DNA of 64,000 nt from Stereum hirsutum FP-91666 SS1. Its lineage: Eukaryota > Basidiomycota > Agaricomycetes > Russulales > Stereaceae. Positions 35,701 through 44,699 of this stretch are shown here, one piece after another (positions within the stretch are counted from its first letter, which is position 1; every line of letters begins with the position of its first letter). Location: contig NW_006763135.1 of NCBI RefSeq assembly GCF_000264905.1, forward strand, positions 349,676 through 413,675, given 5' to 3'. The position numbers and the translations under genes are program-made. The notes beneath the pieces are model-generated. The model ran no database searches. It was given only the letters and a program-made list of their open reading frames with translations, and was not told the origin of the DNA.

Positions 35701-37504
35701 ATTGCACGCGTTATGCTTCAGCCTTTGAGAGGGATAAGATGGACGAGACTATCCTGCCAGACATCACAGAGGCTACAATGCGTCTGCTTGGACTTCGTGA
35801 GGGTGATATCATCCGCGTCAAGAAGGCCATCGAACAGCGTCACCCCAAATCCGCCTCTCCCGCTACACCTAGCGATACGGAACAAATCAAGAGGGACGAG
35901 GAACTTGCGCGTGCATTGCAAGCCGAGGACGGACCATCGAAATCAGCATCTCCCGCCCCGAATCTCTTCGCCGGTCCCGGAGGCGCACTCAAGACAGCCC
36001 GTCGCGGTCGTCCTCAGCCGAGCAAGAGCACGCCACCCAGTGCGGTCGACATCAACGCCATCTCCTCCGCGTCCGAACAGATCCAGCGCGTTCAGACCCC
36101 ACAGAGTCCCGTTCGCCAGACTTCTTCTCCTGCTCCTGCACTGGTGCCACAACGGACGGGTTCGGCGGTAGTGAGCGGGTTTGATGACGATGCGTGGACC
36201 AATAGACCGAGCTCTACGAAACCCACACCGACTCCGGCTGCCGCTCCTGCCCGTGCACCCTCCGCACCTCCCGCGCCTCCTCCAGCTCCTGCCCAAACTC
36301 AGGTCGCGTCGCCACCCCCAACTCAAGCTCCGGCTCCTGTTACTGCTGCTCCTGCTCAAGGCCTCGCGAAGACGACGGAATCGGATATCTTTGATCAGCT
36401 CGCGAGGCTGAGTCAGTTGAAAGTTGCGAGCCCGCCGGCTATGGCTCAGTCCCCTTCGAATAGTTCTGCTGCTACTGGCTCTCCTTCAGTAGTTTCACCG
36501 CCACCTGCCAGCTACGGTGTCGGCATGGGCATGGGACCGTCGCCTGTCCCGATGGGCCAACATCTCCAGGCTCAACAGACAGGGATGTACCAGCAGCAAC
36601 CCCAGCAACTCCAGCAGAACGGTCCTCGCGGTCCTTTTGCCCCCGTCCCGGCGAACCAGGGTCTCCTCCAACCCCTGATACCTACGACCACAGGGTTCAA
36701 CGGCTTCATGCCCACCCGGGCTTCCACCACATCTCCATTCCAGTCCCAGCAACCTCAACAGCCACAGATGTCCCAGTTCAACCCGCAACAGCCGTCGTTC
36801 TTGAGTACGCAACCTACAGGGTTCGTCCCGCCACAGCAGACGGGCTTCAACCCCACCCCTTCGCCTTTGACGACACAGCCGACTGGGTACATGGGCGGTG
36901 TGGGTGGTGGACAGTTTGGAGGCTTCGCGAATACGCCGCAGCCGGTGTCGAGTTTCCAGACTGGTGCAATGGGAGGGTCGTTCGGAGGGGGATTGCAACC
37001 TCGTGAGTACTTTTTCTCCCTTCTCACTTTTTTGGTGTTATCGTTGGCGAGATGCTGACCTGCGATGGAATCGTGCCGTGCAGAACCGACCGGATTCAAT
37101 CCTGGATTTGGACAGTCTCCGTTCGGTAGTGGTTCGATGATGGCTGGAGTACCGCCAGTACCGCCCTTGCCTCAGCAGCAGCAACCCGTTAAGGACACTT
37201 CGCCTGCCAATATCTTTGCGCAAATGAAGGCGGGGACATTTGGGAGCGAGTCGGCGCCACAATCGTCTGGTGAGAATGTTCTTGTCGTTTGGTGTCACAT
37301 TTGAGTTCTTAGACAGTGTCTATCCTTCTTTACAGACAAGTACGATGCCTTGCGTCCCAATCGTACGTGTGCTCCGATCTTTCTTTATTATCGGCTACCT
37401 GCTGACTCATTTCTTTCTCTTTTTCAGCCACTCCCCTGGCAGCGCAGCCTACTGGATGGGGAGGTTACACAGGTTACAACGGCGGATACACTGGATACCA
37501 ATAG
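32701..37504 (+). CDS. SLA1: SLA1-like actin-patch/endocytosis adaptor
   Basis: The protein has roughly 1250 residues in about ten exons, starting MSAEQEEYLAVLKASYDYEP. Domains in order: two N-terminal SH3 domains (ALKASYDYEP...DWWKVKV and VKAQYDYAAT...GYVPANYVEE), a PH-like G-region (IKTWSITEID...SGPSPDKAKHILIEI), a third SH3 (HAVALYDFQAQGEDELSVGE...EGVVPASYVE), a long Arg/Glu/Ala coiled coil (34830-35130), the SHD1 domain that binds NPF cargo signals (VWHDNTGRFRVEAAFLG, 35310-35470), the SAM-like SHD2 (DWFEFFLNAGCDLDDC, 35660-35830), and a Pro/Gln-rich tail with many QxTGF/QxTGY motifs. In yeast these motifs are Prk1/Ark1 kinase targets and contact Pan1/End3. The last residues are GGYTGYQ. 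Intron 1 is unusually long (32832-33269, 438 bp). Confidence 0.93.
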
Positions 37505-38249
37505 ACCTCCTTTCTCCCTTTTGATACGAGCCATATTTACAGCATCGACGCCACATCATAGCCTCGGACGTTGTGTACACAACGACATCTGCCGTCCCCC
37601 TTTGTAATATTTCTTCGTCTGATTCCGTCGTGGATTCGCTTCCGTTCATTCCTAGCCTATTCTATTCTCTCCTCTTTTTCTTTGGATTGCGACCTTAAAT
37701 CGCTTCGCCCTTTCGTTAGCCTGCTCCTTTGCGATTCAGAATCACTCTCGTTTTCTTGTTTCCTCGTTTCTCGCTTCGACTTTCATGCTATCTCTTGTTT
37801 GGCGATCTCAATCTCAATCTCAATTATATCAATCACTTTTCTATGCGTGAGTTCGTTGGCGAATTATTGCATCTGGCTCGTTTTATTGTTAAAGAAGATG
37901 GAGGAAACGTCTGCCAGTGCTGTATATCTTGACATGGTAGAATCGGCGACATTATCCACTCTGACGAAATTGCGGCCGGAATTGAGCTGGAGGTTCCACT
38001 GAGAACGATAGTCTCCCACAGGCAGACCTTGGTGTTGAAGATAGGGCGTTCAATAGAGAACGACATGTATACGAACCTCGTAAAAATGGTCTAACATAAA
38101 GGGGCTCATATTGGGATTATCTCATGGGGAGAAGGACGGTAATGCGAAGGAAGGAGCGTTGAGTGTCGAGAAGGAGGCTATAACCGATGTAAGCTATAGG
38201 AACAAGATCGTGACTTCTCCATGACCTAGAGACAGAAACTGAATGCGGC
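37505..38249. other. Intergenic, SLA1 3' flank
   Basis: It is T/C-rich after the SLA1 stop, consistent with a 3' UTR. I see no gene between SLA1 and the terminal exon of BTB type B copy 2. Confidence 0.6.
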
Positions 38250-39408
38250 TCAGACGCTGGGGAACAGGAGCTTGACGTCGATCTACGGCCGGGAAAATAT
38301 ATGAGCACCTGGAGCCGACCAGAGTAAGTTAAGAACATCAACTCACCTTATCTAGGACTGCCTCGTTCACAATCTGCACAATGAGCTGACTTAGTTCGGC
38401 GTCAATATACTTATAGTCCTCCTTGTACCTCATTACCAAACAGGGTGAGCTGGCGTAGCAAAATGACAGAGATCTTCCGGGCCCGTTCGCAACATAGTGG
38501 CTGAACTGTAACGTATGTAAACGCTCTGGGAACTGAGACACCTCTTGTGCCCTCTTTTGCAATACAGAGCTGATGATCCACATCCAAGCTCGGTCGGTGT
38601 TGGAGCACGTGCCATGATAATCAGGGGCCTCACAGTTATGTTGGGATAGCCATACAGTCAACGCCGGAGCTTCGAAAAACTTGGGACTGCTAATCGTCTT
38701 GCTCGCGGCCGAGCCGTACGCTTGGCGAAACCTCGTGAGATCTTGCAATGCAGAAAGGCCCGGGTCGGAGGCATGGTCCTCGAGCGAAAGAGGGAGTGGT
38801 AGGCTCAGGCGGGCGGCCTTTATCATCTCTTCGCGAAGTCCCAGACGGTGAGCGAGGACAAAGATATCAAGGCAAGTGTCGACCGTCAAGAAGGTCTGTA
38901 GAATTGCTCGAGCCCGCAGCAGCACAATTTTCATCTGATACTTATGCGCTGCAGCGACAACTTGTCGAGCTTCCTCCACAGACGTGGGCTGAACAGGCGA
39001 TACTGGGAGAGTCAAAGACAACAAGCCTTCGAGAATCGGGCCTGGTTCCGTCAAAGTGAGGACAGGAAGTCCTCTCTTCGTACCGGAGGGGCGGAGGACA
39101 AAGGTAGGGATCGCGATGATGCTGAGAGAGATGGAGGGGCGTTGCTGAGGAGAAAACATCGCCTTGAACACGGGGGAGGCTTTGGAGAGGCAAACGCGAC
39201 GGACGGCGAAGTCGACATTGTTGGAGGAGCGAAGGATGATGTCGGCATCGTCGTCGTCGAAGGGCGGCCCAAAGTCGACTGGTCCGTCGTTATGCCGGGC
39301 GGTGGACATGGGAGCATTCTCTCCCCGTACGGCGAAGTAATAGTGGCCGTCGCCCACCACGTCAGATTTGGCAGGGTCCGATTCCGTGATCTGGAGGAAC
39401 TTCCGCAT
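38250..39408 (-). CDS. BTB/POZ-domain protein, type B copy 2
   Basis: Two exons (38347-39408 and 38250-38282) flank a 64 bp intron and encode 364 residues. It is the closest relative of the 29301 gene: DGHYYF before the BTB domain, VDFGPPFDDDDADIILRSS, NNVDFAVRRVCLSKASPVFK, RPSGTKRGLPVLTLTEPGPI, AAHKYQMKIVLLRARAILQT, FLTVDTCLDIFVLAHRLGLR, CSNTDRAWMWI and a YASSPCLVMRYK C-terminus. The 33-nt terminal exon reads IDVKLLFPSV. The histidine usual in the BTB 'VH' position is Arg here (AVRRV). It is head to head with type A copy 2. Function is unknown. Confidence 0.85.
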
Positions 39409-39615
39409 GAATACAGGCTTGACTAGAGAAGGGGGAATGGTGTTTTCGGCTGTACTGGAGCTGTGGAGTTTTTAGGGGATCTAAGTATGAGTGCGGGGTA
39501 GAGGTGCTCTGGTTAGCGTGAGGCAGTGTCAAGGAGTTCAAGTATGTTCGGAACGCACCGGGTTCGCTTTTCGCTCTGCAGAATTATGAAGGAGTTGAGG
39601 CGTCGCAGGGCAGAG

Positions 39616-39623
39616 TTTATATA
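39616..39623 (-). promoter_or_regulatory. TATA box of BTB type B copy 2
   Basis: TATATAAA on the minus strand lies about 208 bp before the ATG at 39408. Confidence 0.5.
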
Positions 39624-40369
39624 TTAGCGTCCCGAGTCTAATCTTTGGGAACGATTCGGGAACAAAGAAAAAGCCCGTGTCATTGGCCCGCCGGGCCTTT
39701 CATGGGCACAAGACCTGCGGCAGTGCCGAGCATTGCCTCAGATAGATAAGGACACAATCAGCCCAAGGTGATGCTACTAGCTTTGTTTTTTATGACCAGA
39801 GTCGGCATAAAAACAAAGCCAGCGATAAGATAACTTTGGACAAAGCGTCCGAGTCGATGCGCTGATCCATCATACCATTTAGTACTACAAACTTACCAAC
39901 AGACCCTCACTGGTCAGTGACACATCAATTTCCAGTGAAATCTCATGAGATGAGGAGAGGGAGCGTTGTGCCATCAATAAGACGAAAGACTATAGGCCGA
40001 GACACCATCATGATACGAGTCCACAGCGCTGGATCCAGTTCTGGGTTGGCAGAAAAGAGGAGTGGTCGCGGAAGAGGATGCTCAGACTCGGATCCGGGTG
40101 TCCGGTGCCAGTGCCAGCACGTGGCAGTGTAGTCAGGACGACGCGGCACCGGCCAACCAGCTGTCTCGCAACGATCATCTTTGGACCGTCCTTCAATCTT
40201 TCGTGCTTGACCCTTCTGGCAGGGCCCTCGATCTTGGTGATCATGGAGAACGCTCTTATGCCTGAGATGGATTGTGGCCGCATGTTCCTTGTTCTTGCAC
40301 CCTTTGTCCTTGTGCCGCTTTCGGCGTGATAACAATCTTAGACAATCTCAGACAATAGCGCAGGCCCGG
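39624..40369. other. Divergent promoter region of the right BTB pair
   Basis: This is part of a 1147 bp head-to-head spacer, nearly the same length as the left one (1193 bp). A GTGCCAGTGCC word occurs near 40104. I see no gene in it. Confidence 0.4.
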
Positions 40370-40377
40370 TATAAAAG
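40370..40377 (+). promoter_or_regulatory. TATA box of BTB type A copy 2
   Basis: TATAAAAG lies 179 bp before the ATG at 40556. Confidence 0.55.
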
Positions 40378-40555
40378 GCAGACATCTTGCACGGTCACCA
40401 GCTTCAACTCTTGTCGCCGTTTTTCCAGCTCCATCTCGTACGTTCGATTGTGTTCTATCTCTGTTCGCTTCAAAACCATCTTGCACAGAAGAGCTACAAT
40501 TGATGGGATCTCGTTACTTTTTACAGCAGCACAGAAGTATTCAAGGCCTGTCCAC

Positions 40556-41729
40556 ATGTCCTCCACGATCCAAACTAATATACGAAGATTTATCCATCCT
40601 GGTTTTCTTAAATGGCATTCGACTTCAAAGGTCCAACGGCAGGGAATGGTCGACCTCGAAGCCCTATGCAATTCCGACGCCGTCCAGTTCGGGTCACCCT
40701 TCGACGATGACGACGCCGATCTCATCCTTCGCTCATCCGATAGTGTCGACTTCCCCGTCCATCAAGCATTCCTGTCGAAGGCCTCTTCCTTCTTCAAGCT
40801 CATGCTATCTCTTCCTCAGCCACCCACCTCGGCTCATCCGGCCAAACGCTCCAACAATCGTTCTGTCGACACCAACTCACTTCCCGTCGTCCCAGTCGTG
40901 GAGACTAGCATCGTTCTTCACATTCTGCTATCCTTCATCCTTCCGATAGAGCCCGTCCTACCTTCTTCTCTGGATGAAGCCTTGGACTTCGTCAACGCGA
41001 CAATCAAGTACGAAATGGACTTCATCACGAATAGGGCGAGACTTCTCCTGCGGACCTTCCTCACGGTCGACACTTGTCTCCGTATCTATGTCTTTGCTCA
41101 TCGTCATGGCTTTCGAGATGAGACCATCGAAGCAGCACGACTTAGCCTGAAACTCTCCTTCTCGCTCGACGATCCAGTTTGCAATCTGGTCGGGCTGCAT
41201 GGTGCTGCTTCGCACGATTTACAGAAGTATCGCAGGTGCTACATGTTGGTCTTACAGAGCGGCATACACCAGGCTGTCGGAGTCGAATACGACAAAAAGG
41301 TCAGGCGCTGGATATTGAACCATCCTTGTACAGTCAACGAATGGATCAAGACTCGGATCTGCACGACGGAGAAAGTTTGTTCTAATTGTTGGAGCGCGTG
41401 GCATCGCGTATTTGGCTTAGGTTGTGAGCAGATGGCATACGACATCCACCGCTTCCCTGAACGCATACCTTTATGGAGATTCCCGATAATGGAAGAGCTA
41501 GGACGCAACCTGTGTCATTCTGGCAAGACTTGCTCTGCGCTCAGAAATTCGCCTTACAAGGTCGAACAGGATCTGATCGAGTACGTCGAGCAAATTTTGT
41601 CGAAAGAGATCGTCTCGCAGGTACGTACAGTCCTTGAACACATCTTTTCCTACGAACATCCTTCGCGAATTTCACTGATGATCTTCTACATTGCAGATCG
41701 ACCCGAAGATATTCTTTCCGGTTGGGTGA
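40556..41729 (+). CDS. BTB/POZ-domain protein, type A copy 2
   Basis: Two exons (40556-41620 and 41697-41729) flank a 76 bp intron and encode 365 residues. The start MSSTIQTNIRRFIHPGF aligns with the type A copy at 28107; an upstream in-frame ATG at 40274 precedes the TATA box. The BTB core is FGSPFDDDDADLILRSS, DSVDFPVHQAFLSKASSFFK and SLPVVPVVETSIVLHILLSF. It continues with IKYEMDFITNRARLLLRTFL, TVDTCLRIYVFAHRHGFRDE and AARLSLKLSFSLDDP. The C-terminal region has CSNCWSAWHRVFGLGC, WRFPIMEELG and CHSGKTCSALR. The terminal exon reads IDPKIFFPVG. It is the likely parent or sister of the broken copy at 42918-44008. Confidence 0.87.
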
Positions 41730-41975
41730 CTTGATTCTTCGTCATTCTGCCCCTAGGCATATCGTCATACTGTCTCCTCGACTTTTCTGCGACGATAAAC
41801 CTTGAAGGATGTACAGTCGCGGACACTCAAACACGGCTAGTTTTCAAAAGGTCGTGGGAAATCCCCGATTACCCTCGGAATCGATAGATCTCGGTGAGGG
41901 GAGGCTGGGGAATATTTCTCAGCGAAATTCCACGAGCCGTTCGTCCAAAAAAGGGGGATTAGTGCTTACATACCC

Positions 41976-42071
41976 CCAAAAATTTGGCCAAACCCTGTTT
42001 TCGCGCCTTAAATCGTGGGAAAAGCGCCAATCGACTCCTTTTGAGGAGCTTATCATGAGACCGAAGTATGG
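41976..42071 (+). repeat. Internal direct repeat, unit 1
   Basis: It shares AATTTGGCCAAACC, ATCGTGGGAAAA, CGCCAATCGACTCC and CATGAGACC in the same order with unit 2, inside the 616 bp element. Confidence 0.6.
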
Positions 42072-42261
42072 AAAGAATTCGACGAACGGTTCACCCGCAA
42101 AATAATCGAGAATTATGGCATACCGTGCACTTCGGCATTGATCGAATCATGCCGTTTGGGAGCTGTTCCCCCTGCTGCCGGCCCATGTAGGATCTTGGGA
42201 CAATTCCAGGTGCCAGAAACTCCGGAGCCCCCAAAAAGGGGTACATAACGCGACCTGAAAG

Positions 42262-42356
42262 GCCAAAAAATTTGGCCAAACCACTTTTTGCTCCAAAAAT
42301 CGTGGGAAAATCGCCAATCGACTCCCTTTCATGAGACCAGTCTCGTCCCGAAGTCT
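42262..42356 (+). repeat. Internal direct repeat, unit 2
   Basis: This is the second, diverged copy of the repeat at 41976-42071 in the same orientation. Confidence 0.6.
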
Positions 42357-42431
42357 GGGGCGAATCTCACGAGCGATTATTTTATTATCAATTTATCCAA
42401 TTTTAGTCGTGTTTGAGTGTCCGCGACTGTA

Positions 42432-42817
42432 GCTTTGCTGTCCCTGTCTAGATACACTGCCTCTTTTGCCTTTCAGTCGACGTCTGCATCCCTTAGGCCG
42501 TGCATTGCTTATCCGCTCTCAAAGTTCTCTTTCACTGTAAATATCCTTATTCATGAAAATTCGCAGTAAATTGCATACAGCGTGGAACCTTGATGACTTT
42601 TGTCGCAGGAATACAGCACAGAAGCCTTGCCTTGCACTGGTCGCTAGCACTGCTCTGTTTAGAAACTCCCTCAGCGACCTATGTAGTAGATTGCGACTCG
42701 GACAGGTCAAGTCCGACTTGACACAGTGCCACAGCTGGATTTCCAGCGCTCTTTGTTTTTGTACAGTCTTGATGTTATCTGTTTGCACTGCCCCGGTCTC
42801 GACGACAGGTGCGAGGT
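42432..42817. other. Intergenic upstream of the BTB pseudogene
   Basis: It lies between the transposon and the retained TATA box. I see no gene. Confidence 0.5.
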
Positions 42818-42825
42818 TATAAAAG
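42818..42825 (+). promoter_or_regulatory. TATA box retained in front of the BTB pseudogene
   Basis: TATAAAAG occurs about 100 bp before the first BTB-homologous codon, the same octamer as in front of the intact copy at 40370. Confidence 0.5.
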
Positions 42826-42917
42826 ACCGACGACAACGTTCAGTTACCCACTCGCTGTACGCAAAACTTCGCCTAACACGTCCACTATTTACTACATCGT
42901 AGGAACCATGCGGCGTT

Positions 42918-44008
42918 TTCTCCCGTCCATCAAGCCTTTCTTTCGAAAGCCTCTCCCTTCTTCAGGACCATATTAACTCTTCCTCAGCCACCCACGTCAA
43001 CCAGTTCGGCCAAGCTCGCCAGCAATCGGCGTTCTACCGACATCAATTCATTTCCCGTTGTCCCAGTCGTGGAGAATAGCGTCGTTCTTCACATCCTCCT
43101 ATCCTTTATACTTCCGATAGAGCCCGTCCTGCCATCCTCTCTGGACGAAGCCTTGGACTTCGTCAACGCGACAATCAAGTACGAGATGGACTTCATCACG
43201 ACTAGGGCGAGACTCCTCCTGCGAACCTTCCTGACGGTCGACACCTGCCTCGGTATCTATGTATTTTCTCATCGTCTTGGGTTCCAAGACGAGACCATCG
43301 AAGCAGCACGACTCAGCCTGAAACTATCATTCTCGCTCGATGATCCCGTTTGCAATATAATCGGCCTACATGGCGCTGCTTCGCGCGATCTACGAGAGTA
43401 TCACAAGCACTACCTGATTCTCTTACGGCGCACCCTAAGACAGGAGCTTGGAGTCGTGTGTCACGATTACTGGGACATTAGATCTGCGAAGGTCCACAAA
43501 TGGATCCTCGCTCGGGTTTGCCAGACCTACGAGAAGAGATACATTTCTACTAGCAACATCTATAGTGCGTGGCCTCCGGTATTTGCCTCAGGATGTCAAT
43601 ATATCGAAAAGGAAATCGAACGCTTCCCTGGGCGTATACAGCCTTGGAGATTTCGCATAATAACAGGGCCAGGATCCAAGCCGTACATGCGAGAATTGCT
43701 CTATGCTCAGACATTCCCCTCAAAAGGTTGTGCAGGATCTGATCGAGCTTGTGGAGGAAAGGGGAGGAAATTATTCGGCCTGTAAGTATGGTTCATTTAC
43801 TCAGACCCTACTGTGACTTGCAGGGCTTACTGATTGACGACCTCTCGCAATAGACCGTATCTGCGAGTGAATTTTTGACCTCGCTTAACCTCGCTAAAGC
43901 CCAATGGGACGCGACGATTGGTCCGATCACCGTTTTAAAGTCGGTTTAAACGGTTGCAGATACGGTCTAATACAGATCGACTCGAAGAAATTCTTCCGTG
44001 TGATTTAA
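42918..44008 (+). pseudogene. BTB type A pseudogene (5' deletion, frameshift, MITE in last intron)
   Basis: It is closely related to the 40556 gene: VVPVVENSVVLHILLSFILP, IEPVLPSSLDEALDFVNATI, KYEMDFITTRARLLLRTFL and LSFSLDDPVCN. Homology begins abruptly at about 42920 in the middle of the BTB core (PVHQAFLSKASPFF); the first part of the domain (FDDDDADLILRSS region) and any in-frame ATG are missing. Near 43682 the frame shifts: the correct reading TCENCSMLRHSPQKVVQ continues in another frame while the open frame ends at 43785. A GTAAGT donor (43782) and a CAG acceptor (43975) define the last intron, 194 bp, which holds a 115 bp MITE plus TA; without the insertion it is 77 bp, like the 76 bp intron of the parent. 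The terminal 33-nt exon (43976-44008) reads IDSKKFFRVI. Confidence 0.8.
43853..43967 (+). mobile_element. 115 bp MITE, copy 1
   Basis: Ends are GACCGTATCTGC and its reverse complement, with TA duplications at 43851-43852 and 43968-43969. It lies inside the last intron of the BTB pseudogene, 8 bp before the terminal exon. It has no coding capacity. Confidence 0.85.
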
Positions 44009-44093
44009 TCTTATATCGTTGGAACGCGCGACATCAACGCATCACTTACTATAACAACTTTTCCCAATCGGCATTCTGCACCAGAGGACATTA

Positions 44094-44208
44094 GACCGTA
44101 TCTGCAACCGTTTAAACCGACTTTAAAACGGTGATCGGACCAATCGTCGCGTCCCATTGGGCTTTAGCGAGGTTAAGCGAGGTCAAAAATTCACTCGCAG
44201 ATACGGTC
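44094..44208 (-). mobile_element. 115 bp MITE, copy 2 (inverted)
   Basis: It is the exact reverse complement of copy 1 over all 115 bp, flanked by TA at 44092-44093 and 44209-44210. It lies 85 bp past the stop of the pseudogene's terminal exon. Confidence 0.85.
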
Positions 44209-44210
44209 TA

Positions 44211-44699
44211 TTAGCTGTATGTTGCACGACGATTCTCGTTTTCTTATCCACCCACGTTTACCACCTTTCTCTTCATTTCTATCTTCTTCGGGGAAGGATT
44301 ACTTCAGAATAAGTCTTCCGCCATGATCTATGTAGGTTATCATCATTGTACACCTTTTCTTGAGTCGATGAACACTCCAGAGTCCTGGGAAACGCACCGT
44401 TTTATGTGCATTCACGAAGTGCTACTTCATTTTGTGATGTCTAGTATTCGGAAAAAGATAAACTGCGAGATTGTGACATGACACGTATAAGTCAATTAAG
44501 TATACGAGAACGGGAAAAATCCAGGTCATGTTGTAGAAAGGTGCAAGCAAGGAAGCTGATGACATAAGCCTATATGAACAGGCGTTGTTTGCGCTTGTTG
44601 ACCAAAGCCTTGCAGAAACTTTCGCGTGGCGTCGACCGTCCAGTCCACCTCTGCAAGTCCCATACATCTTTCTGTGGCGCCCCTACCCAACCTTCAAAA
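44211..44699. other. Intergenic upstream of eIF3m
   Basis: Nothing is recognised and no TATA box is seen before the eIF3m ATG. Confidence 0.5.

Larger units (their letters stand above)
41814..42429. mobile_element. 616 bp non-autonomous DNA transposon, pogo/Fot1-like ends
   Basis: Terminal inverted repeats start CAGTCGCGGACACTC and match for 22 bases, then with one mismatch to 26. The element is bounded by TA on both sides (41812-41813 and 42430-42431), the target duplication of Tc1/mariner-pogo elements; CAGT ends are typical of pogo/Fot1. No transposase frame is present. Inside are two diverged direct repeats of about 95 bp (about 41976-42071 and 42262-42356), each with AATTTGGCCAAACC and a TCGTGGGAAAA...CGCCAATCGACTCC pattern. 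It sits 84 bp past the stop of BTB type A copy 2. Confidence 0.8.

Noticed and set aside
36100..37000. CRISPR or tandem DNA repeat in the SLA1 tail
   Set aside because: The repetition is at protein level (QxTGF and Pro/Gln runs), with irregular spacing, and is a known feature of SLA1.
40274..40555. Longer start for BTB type A copy 2 at 40274
   Set aside because: It precedes the TATA box at 40370 and the extra residues have no match in other copies.
43069..43785. The 238-codon frame in the BTB pseudogene as an intact protein
   Set aside because: It lacks the start of the BTB domain, and its last 30 residues are out of frame relative to the paralogues.
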